Positions 57,829 to 64,000 of a DNA stretch of 64,000 nucleotides are shown here, piece after piece. A model generated the notes under the pieces. The model was not told where the DNA came from. It searched no databases and saw only the letters and a program-made list of their open reading frames with translations. How positions within the stretch are numbered: the stretch's first letter is position 1; each line of letters starts with the position of its first letter. Origin of the DNA: Paramyrothecium sp. XJ0827 (Eukaryota; Ascomycota; Sordariomycetes; Hypocreales; Stachybotryaceae); NCBI GenBank assembly GCA_020881915.1, contig JAJFPB010000008.1:2728001-2792000 (forward strand), given 5' to 3'. Position numbers and translations under genes: made by a program.

Positions 57829-58784
57829 TTAGGCATTGACCCAATTGTTGATGAAAGCCTTCAAGTCGCCTCGCTGCAGCCCCAGGATCTCATTGTCATA
57901 CTCGGATTCCTTCGGCGCGCGTCCTGCACCGTCTGCCAGGAAAAACGACCTGAGGAAGTGGACAAACGCACTGAAGTCACCCTGAGCCAGCTTTTCCGCA
58001 CCAATCTTCTCCTCCTCGGCAGATGCAGAGTGCGTAACACTCCACTCGCCGCCTGTAGCGTTCTCTGCAAGCTTCAGAAGCTCATTTGCCGACGTCTCAA
58101 ACTCCACAACGTCGATGTGACGGTTTGCGGTTTGGTCAGGGTTCTTCAGCACAGCCACTACTACCTTGCCGATAAAGGCAATGCTGACAGCCTGGATGCG
58201 CTCGCTGCCAGAGTCATAGATAGTGGCTGATTTGTTGTCTTTGTTGAAACCTAGAATGCCCCTTGGAAGGCACTTTTAGAGCATGAGCGGAGGTTCATTT
58301 CGTGCTGCACTGATGGAACACTTACAAAATCAAGCGCAAGCCCATTGGAAACGACAGTCCATGTAAATTCAGGGTGTTGCTTTGCCTTGTCCTCCAGATG
58401 ACCAAACGTGCTGATCTTGCTGCCAACCATTTTCCCGAAGCCGGTCTCCTGGACGTCAGGCCCATCAAGCCGGCCGCCATATTCAGAAGGCAGGAAACGC
58501 TTGACTCCTGCTGCCTGCGCGGCGTCAATCATCGTCGGCTGATCGTTGAGTGCGGGAGCGCCGACGACGGAGACAACAGCGTCTTGGCCGACAAAGGCTG
58601 ACTTGAGGTCGTCAAAGGACTTGAAGTCGACTTTTCGCACGGCAATGCCTTCTGCGAATGTGGCTTTGGAGTCGATGCGCGAAACGGCAGTCACGTCAAA
58701 GCCAGCATTCTGAAGGCTGTCAATGATGGCAGTGCCGAAGTTGCCCGAGGCACCAATGACAGCCACTTTGGTAATCGTAGACAT
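57829..58784 (-). CDS. NmrA-like / isoflavone-reductase-like NAD(P)-binding protein
   Basis: Two exons, 58784-58326 and 58272-57829, give 300 residues. The dinucleotide-binding motif is VAVIGASGNFG at about 7-17, typical of atypical short-chain dehydrogenases of the NmrA group (PF05368/PF13460). RFLPSEYGG and the WTVVSNGLALDF segment are also standard. The 53-nt intron (GTAAGT...AAAAG) rebuilds LALDFCLPRGILGFNKDN. The active-site Tyr-x-x-x-Lys is not evident, so it may be a redox sensor or an isoflavone-reductase-like enzyme. Cytosolic. It lies 286 bp from the doubtful plus-strand frame and has a 15-bp tandem repeat in its promoter. Confidence 0.9.
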
Positions 58785-58899
58785 GGCGAGTAGTTGAAAG
58801 GGGGAACTAGAAGATTATGGATATGGGGTATGTCTTGTGGCTTGGTATGGGATTTTTTGAACAATGAGTAGCCGCTGATGTCTTAACAGATGCTGCTAT

Positions 58900-58929
58900 A
58901 TGATGCAATGACAGATGATGCAATGACAG
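58900..58929. repeat. 15-bp perfect tandem duplication in the NmrA-like promoter
   Basis: ATGATGCAATGACAG occurs twice back to back (58900-58914, 58915-58929), 115-145 bp upstream of the ATG at 58784. Each unit has an ATGCAATGACA core that could bind a bZIP-like factor. Confidence 0.7.
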
Positions 58930-61660
58930 AAACCAACATGACACCAGCGAAACCAGAAGCCTATATACTCTTCGTGAGATCGATGCAACCCAACAATAAG
59001 TCGCAATGAACTAAAGCACATTCCGACCCATGGCAAGTGGGATACCGAGCGTGCGTTAGATCCCGATCACCAGCTTAGTCTCGTTCAGGCATGGGGCGGG
59101 ATGGCCGACTCGCCCTGCCGCCAAGCCAACGATGACGCGAACGGAAGTTTTTGACATTCGCTACTAATTGACTTAGTATTCACCCACATTCTTGTCATCC
59201 CACGCTCGGGCGGAAGTTAGTTGGGTGCTGGGGCATCCCTCTTGAACCCCATTTGTCACAATCTCATCCCACTCCGATCTACTCTCTAGCATACGTCAAA
59301 TCGGTAGCCCGCTTTCCAGCACACGTAGCCGGCACTGACCGCAGGTCCGTAGCCTCTTGCCTAATGCTGGAACATACTAGCAACTTTGGAAATGGAAAGA
59401 CATGGCTTATTCGGGTAGGATCTTATGCATATGGTGTTGCGTACCACTTCAGTTGGCTGTGAAGCGCCAATTGAAGGCATCATCCTGCTCGAACAATAAT
59501 CTCGTTACGCATGCCTCACATTCATCTAGGTAAAGGCTCACTCGCGACCACAAATCGGATTCCAGGATAGCGTTTTGGCATTTTAGAATCCTTAAGAATC
59601 TTTGACACGGAGGACCGTCTGGGATCGCTGCCACTCAACGATTGTCAGTTTCGCGTCCTCGGGCGAGGTACCCGTCATTTGCAACCTGAGCAATACCGTG
59701 CCCAGGCTAACAATCGGGGGACTCTTTCAGCCCGTCCATTACGTCCCGAAGAATCATTTCCCCTTCGGTCCAATGACCCGCGAAGTCCCATGCCTTTAGA
59801 TTTTTGATCTGCTCTACCTGGACCCCAATTTATGGCCCTTCAGCTGCACCTGTGGCCAGGGCCTCGATATGGTGTTATTGGTTTCCCAACCCAATTCACG
59901 CTGTTGGCCGTCTTTCATGACGAGCTCGCGCCTGCAAAGGTTATACTCGACGCTGCAACTGACCCTGACCACAAAGAGTGGCCGTCCATCGACGAGATAC
60001 TCTCTGTTGACGCGCTGCTGCTTGAGTTCCGCCTTTCCCCTGAGGGACCTGCAGGCCCATCTTGAAGGCTGTCACCATCAACATCGGGCAGACCGATGGA
60101 GGGGCCCCCCAAGTCCAGAGTGGATGTGATGTCTAGAAAAACTTCTCGGACGTAATTATGTGCCCCATGGGTGACTTCGAGTAAATGGTCATAGTGGCTC
60201 CGCACAGAGGCGCGCCAGATGCCATCCACGACACAGACATCCCACCGTCTGGAGTGCCCGATTAGTCGCGTGCTTCAACTTTACAGCGACGTTTTTTGCG
60301 CGAAGTGGAGCTTGACACATACCTTACGGGGATGAAAAATAAGTCTCCTTGTTTTCAAACAGACGCCACCCATGAATATTGTCTCGTCTAATGGAAGAAT
60401 CTTCCCTAAGGTAATATTCTCGCCGCCGCCAAGGACGCCTGTTTTGTGCGTCCCCGTAGGAAGGTCACGGTCCTCCCAAGTGTCCTACGATGAATCTCTA
60501 GTTCGGAGCCACATGATGGCTATTTTACAAGCTTGCTTGCAATTCCCGTCCAAATCAAATAAAGCAAAGTCGTGAGATCGTCGCGAGTCTGCCAGTGGCC
60601 ACGCCTGGCCTTTGTCGTAGAGAGCAGTGCGAACAAAATCAGAACGATTGTCCTTGGAATAGATATCCAATCGCCAGCACTTTTGGGGCCTCGTTCTCTA
60701 TTGTACTTGCGCTTTTTCCTCTGTCGAGGGGGGATGGAGCTCCAGCAGCGCTCTCTTCTCCGCCACCTTTGGTATTGTTGCGAATTCCACTCGACGATTC
60801 GTGCTTAATCGCCTCAGGCTGAACATCAAAAGCGTCAAGGGGCAATCAATCAAGTATTTGATGTGCAGTCAAGCACCCAAAGATCTTTGCACGTCCTTGT
60901 TCTAATAGACCGCCTAGACGTCATATCAGGCGGTCGACGCCGACACCATTTTAGTGACCGTAGCGCAGATACGCAGCCCGCAAGCCGAGTTGTGGTCCAC
61001 CGGCGGCTCCAGATGCAGGTAGAGCTGATACGAATTGCCAAAGCCGATACCCTCCTCCAGGTTCAAATTAGCGATTTCGATAGGAGCCGCTGCCAGAAAG
61101 TTTCATCCAGAACCACGATAGGCTCATCGGCAACCCAACACAAAGCCTCTTTGGCATGCATCGCTTCCAGTCTCGACCGCACATCTAACCCGCTCACTGC
61201 CGCAATCAATCCAGATATTCGGGAAGAGGTCCACCTTGTCGTGCCGAGGGCACCGATGCCCCGACAGACGCAATTGAGGGAAGCACGCGGATTCAGCCAT
61301 TGACCACTTCGGTTTCCTACTAACCTCTGCCTTACTGGTACACACAAGCAGATTCTTATGCTGCAGCTGCGGCAGTCTGACTTAACTGGATTGACTGCAG
61401 ATGGGCCTTGTTGCTGTAGTAAGTGACTTAAGTCTGGCTGTGCTGCTCACATCGCTATAGCCACAGCGTTTGTGAACACTGTTCCAGCTAGCTAATCATC
61501 TTCCATGATAAAACACCAGGATAACATTCCAAGATTGATGTTACAAGTATAATATCACAAGGATAATATTAAAGAATAATACAATATTAGCAGGTCTAGT
61601 CTTATTCATACGGACGAACATGTTTGCTAGTTAACCAACCAATACTAGCCACTTGCAGAA
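58930..61660. other. Gene-poor stretch with scattered protein-like fragments
   Basis: On the minus strand, fragments such as RISGLIAAVSGLDVRSRL (about 61200), GFGNSYQLYLHLEPPVDHN (about 61040), YSKDNRSDFVRTALYDKG (about 60640) and SHYDHLLEVTHGAHNYVR (about 60190) look protein-like. They lie in different frames and are broken by stops. I could not join them with normal introns. This may be a decayed gene of unknown family. From about 61480 to 61610 the sequence becomes AT-rich. Confidence 0.3.
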
Positions 61661-63502
61661 CTACAGAAGCTCAATTTCATACCCGAAGGATCTAATATCC
61701 TCAAGTAGTCGTTCCATTGGCGTAGCGTACGTCACATCCAACCCGTACTGGCTACCATTTCCGGACGTCACCATTCCCGCAATCCGTTTGTCCATGTCCC
61801 ATACAACGCTTCCGGAATCTCCTTGCTTAGAGAAGTTGAGCCGTCCAAGGGTCAAGTCCCCGCGACCCCCGACAATACACCACTCTTCGCTGTCGAAGCC
61901 CCTACCGAGTGGGGCTCGCCGGACAGACTTGACTTGGTTTCCAAAGCCGAATGTGAGTTCCGATTTGTACCCGTATTTTCCTACCACCAGAACGTGATCA
62001 TCCGTCTCGTTGATCGATGCTGGGACCCGAATTTGTGTCTCAGGAACGATTTCACGAGCCAGTGCCACTGTGGGATTCTTCATGTTCCCAGTCGGGGGGT
62101 GGATTTGGCCTCGGAGAGTCTTCTCCCCTCTCATTGCATTACTAAACAGCTTCCAAGTCTCGTTGAATTCGAGCCGAATCCGATTCTCGATGGTGGGTGC
62201 AGAGCCGGAAAGTCTGGCAGCGTGCCGATCTTGGTGCAACTCAATCAGAGCCCAGTCTCTCCACCACTGTCCACCGACAAGTTCGTATGGTGGGGCGAAC
62301 AAAACGTGACCGATGACACGAGAGGATGTAGTTTCCATCTCAGTGTACAACTGCCGGAATGATGCGGAACCCGGGTCCTGTTGGGCTAACGCAGAGTCGA
62401 ACGACTCTTTGATGTCCTGCCAACGCTCCGTGACAGGCTGGATGACCTTGATCTGGTCCATCTGGTCCATGCTGGCAGCATCATATGTGTCTCCGCGGTC
62501 TTTTTTGATATCAAAGACAACATGGCGACAGGTTAAGGCAACGGTGATGAAATCCCCGTTTCCCTTTCGAACACGAAAGTGAAGACCTTTGGTGCCAGCG
62601 ATCCGCACCTCAGCACCATTCTTGTCGAGTGGTCCAATACCGGTACCTAGGCAATCTGAGATTTGTAGAATCGCTTCTTGAGAAGCACACCGTTGCGGAT
62701 CACCGAAGCCCCGAGAGAGAAAGATGGTCGACGGGATTAGAACCCCTTCCTTGACGTCGCAGTCGATGTCGTGGAATCCATGGTCGACGAGGATTGCCTT
62801 GATCCGCAACATGATTGTGAAGCCTGCGTTGGAGTCTGTTGAATCTGGCTCGACCGAGACGAATAAGGTGGGCCTTGTCTCTTCACCTTCGTACCCGATG
62901 CGAAGAATATCGATGACGGTCCAATTCGTACCCTCGAGAGCTGCGATGACGGCACGTCTGAGGGATCCGTCGGCATCATTCCACGCATCGCCGATGGGGT
63001 GCCGGCCAAGATACGTGAGCACCTTGAGGAGCTCCCAGTCGGGGTAGTGTGGCTGTCGTCGCCTCGGAACCCAGGGCTCCGTGCTTGACCTGGCGATGAG
63101 CTTGGGGCGCGAGGGCAGGCCCGCGTAGTAGTATAGTTGTTCGGTCGGGTCGGTAACAGGGGTGGGAGCCGTGGCCATGGTTGTTGCTTCAAGCGTTGAT
63201 GGTGATGCTGATGACGATGCTGACGCTGACGCTAGTAGGGCGATGGTGCTGGAACGACGACGACTGAGTTCGGCGAGGGAGCGTGGCCGTCTTATAGATG
63301 CTGGGGGGGCGCAGGGAGAGGACAACGGCGGGGGAGGGGGGGACATTGCCGTCACGGCATCAACCGACCATTCGTGCGAATGACCGCGCCGGAGGATCTG
63401 GGACCTCATGGTGTGGAGCTGTTCGTCTATTGTGCTTGTTGGTCTCTCGTAAAGCCAAGAATGGAGGGAGAAAGACGCCGTGCAAACGGGCCCAGGGGGC
63501 AC
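61661..63502 (-). CDS. Trypsin-like serine-protease-fold protein, 613 residues
   Basis: A single minus-strand exon. Numbered from the first Met at 63502, the chymotrypsin-fold triad can be traced in order: H327 in LTCRHVVF, D416 in RDWALIEL, and S563 in QGDSGSVVWD, followed by the usual IAGMVTSGNG strand. No signal peptide is seen, so the protein is probably intracellular, unlike digestive trypsins. The first 100 or so residues are Ser/Ala/Pro-rich and low in complexity; a second start at 63178 (MATAPTPVTD) would remove them and may be the true one. A conserved-looking domain at about 115-220 (YYYAGLPSRPKLIARSS, PDWELLKVLTYLGRHP) precedes the protease fold. Similar predicted proteases occur in fungi next to or within NLR-type genes. 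Whether this one is active is untested. Confidence 0.75.
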   Translation of the reverse strand: MPPGPVCTASFSLHSWLYERPTSTIDEQLHTMRSQILRRGHSHEWSVDAVTAMSPPPPPLSSPCAPPASIRRPRSLAELSRRRSSTIALLASASASSSASPSTLEATTMATAPTPVTDPTEQLYYYAGLPSRPKLIARSSTEPWVPRRRQPHYPDWELLKVLTYLGRHPIGDAWNDADGSLRRAVIAALEGTNWTVIDILRIGYEGEETRPTLFVSVEPDSTDSNAGFTIMLRIKAILVDHGFHDIDCDVKEGVLIPSTIFLSRGFGDPQRCASQEAILQISDCLGTGIGPLDKNGAEVRIAGTKGLHFRVRKGNGDFITVALTCRHVVFDIKKDRGDTYDAASMDQMDQIKVIQPVTERWQDIKESFDSALAQQDPGSASFRQLYTEMETTSSRVIGHVLFAPPYELVGGQWWRDWALIELHQDRHAARLSGSAPTIENRIRLEFNETWKLFSNAMRGEKTLRGQIHPPTGNMKNPTVALAREIVPETQIRVPASINETDDHVLVVGKYGYKSELTFGFGNQVKSVRRAPLGRGFDSEEWCIVGGRGDLTLGRLNFSKQGDSGSVVWDMDKRIAGMVTSGNGSQYGLDVTYATPMERLLEDIRSFGYEIELL

Positions 63503-64000
63503 GAAATTGTTGTGCGTCCCATTGTTACACGAGGCCCAATGCGAGAACTAATGCAGGTATCCTCATCCCTTTGCCTCTTTTATTTCACTGTACAGCACTT
63601 GCACCTCCATTTCGACCGTGGAAGAGGCTCCCTTGATGTTCCATGACGCCCACCGGGACCACTAGACGATCTGGGCAATGGAGCATGGAGCACACTCGGG
63701 CCAAACCAGGAATACGAGCCAGGTGATTGATAGCATTCTGCTAGTATTTTTGACAGGTTTCTCTTAGGATAAAATGAATACCAAGGTGCAGAAATATTCT
63801 TGTTCTTCTAGGAATCTGGAAGATTTTTTAAAGACTCCTCTAAGAATAAAAGTGATACCAAGGTATAAAAATATCCTTACTCTTTTACGATTTTTTGAAG
63901 AATTCTTTACAGAAGATTTCACGAGTAAGGTAGTCACTTACTCGAATCTGATTTTACGGTCTCCAGTTTTCTTTTTCGAGCCTTGCGAGTTTCCTTCTTT
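63503..64000. other. AT-rich end of window, no gene
   Basis: The first part is the promoter of the protease-fold gene. From about 63730 the sequence becomes AT-rich and holds a degenerate direct repeat. No coding frame. Confidence 0.5.
63761..63899. repeat. Degenerate direct repeat, two copies of about 60 bp
   Basis: Copy 1 (about 63761-63821) and copy 2 (about 63838-63898) align with an offset of 77 bp around the shared core ATACCAAGGT and AAATAT. Over the first 52 aligned positions I count 13 differences, 9 of them transitions. This would fit repeat-induced point mutation or plain age. Confidence 0.6.

Overview
The window reads as nuclear DNA of a filamentous ascomycete, most likely a Sordariomycete and perhaps Hypocreales. 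It has many short introns (about 50-110 bp) with GTAAGT/GTGAGT-like donors and CTGAC/CTAAC branch sites. The families are typical of such fungi: Zn2Cys6 regulators, 2EXR, DUF3433, LysM/GH18 chitinase, WSC and fungal BioDA. I saw no operons, CRISPR, rRNA or tRNA. Gene models below are spliced by hand; phases were checked at every junction, but there is no transcript evidence.

Layout. (1) 1-2.8 kb: a secreted Cys-rich protein built from tandemly duplicated, phase-symmetric exons. (2) 3.6-16.6 kb: a run of metabolic genes (PhyH-type 2-oxoglutarate dioxygenase, cyclopropane-fatty-acid-synthase-like methyltransferase, alcohol-acetyltransferase-like acyltransferase, MFS sugar-porter-type transporter, P450, Zn2Cys6 regulator). 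It looks like a small biosynthetic cluster with a regulator and a transporter but no PKS, NRPS or terpene synthase in view. (3) 17.2-26.2 kb: chitin biology. A 1,357-residue subgroup-C (killer-toxin-like) GH18 chitinase with LysM and hevein modules is followed by an orphan secreted protein, a 2EXR protein and a secreted LysM-WSC protein. (4) 27-31.2 kb: a decayed gene, a GFA-family protein and a second P450 that carries an in-frame TAG near its start. (5) 32.9-41.8 kb: a polytopic membrane protein with a 12-nt exon, a large Zn2Cys6 regulator, a nucleoside-deoxyribosyltransferase-like protein, a small single-span membrane protein and a lone receiver domain. (6) 42.2-50.0 kb: a divergent aldo/keto reductase and Gfo/Idh/MocA oxidoreductase, then a 1,226-residue DUF3433 membrane protein. 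(7) 50.7-51.3 kb: a small secreted crystallin-like Cys-rich protein. (8) 52.1-57.1 kb: biotin synthesis genes, bifunctional BioDA and BioF, tandem on the minus strand. (9) 57.8-64 kb: an NmrA-like protein, a decayed-looking stretch, a large trypsin-like serine-protease-fold protein, and an AT-rich end with a mutated direct repeat.

How genes may work together. In region 2 the dioxygenase, methyltransferase, acyltransferase and P450 could tailor a lipid or other small molecule, with the MFS protein moving it and the Zn2Cys6 protein controlling the set; this is inference from proximity and family. In region 3 the chitinase digests chitin while LysM proteins bind or shield chitin fragments, a neighbourhood known for group C chitinases in other fungi. 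In region 8 BioF makes 8-amino-7-oxononanoate and BioDA converts it to dethiobiotin.

The most unusual structures are the exon-repeat gene at 1.1-2.8 kb, a predicted 4-nt exon completing the zinc-cluster motif of the regulator at 16.4 kb, 12- and 21-nt exons in two other genes, and repeated use of GC-AG introns.
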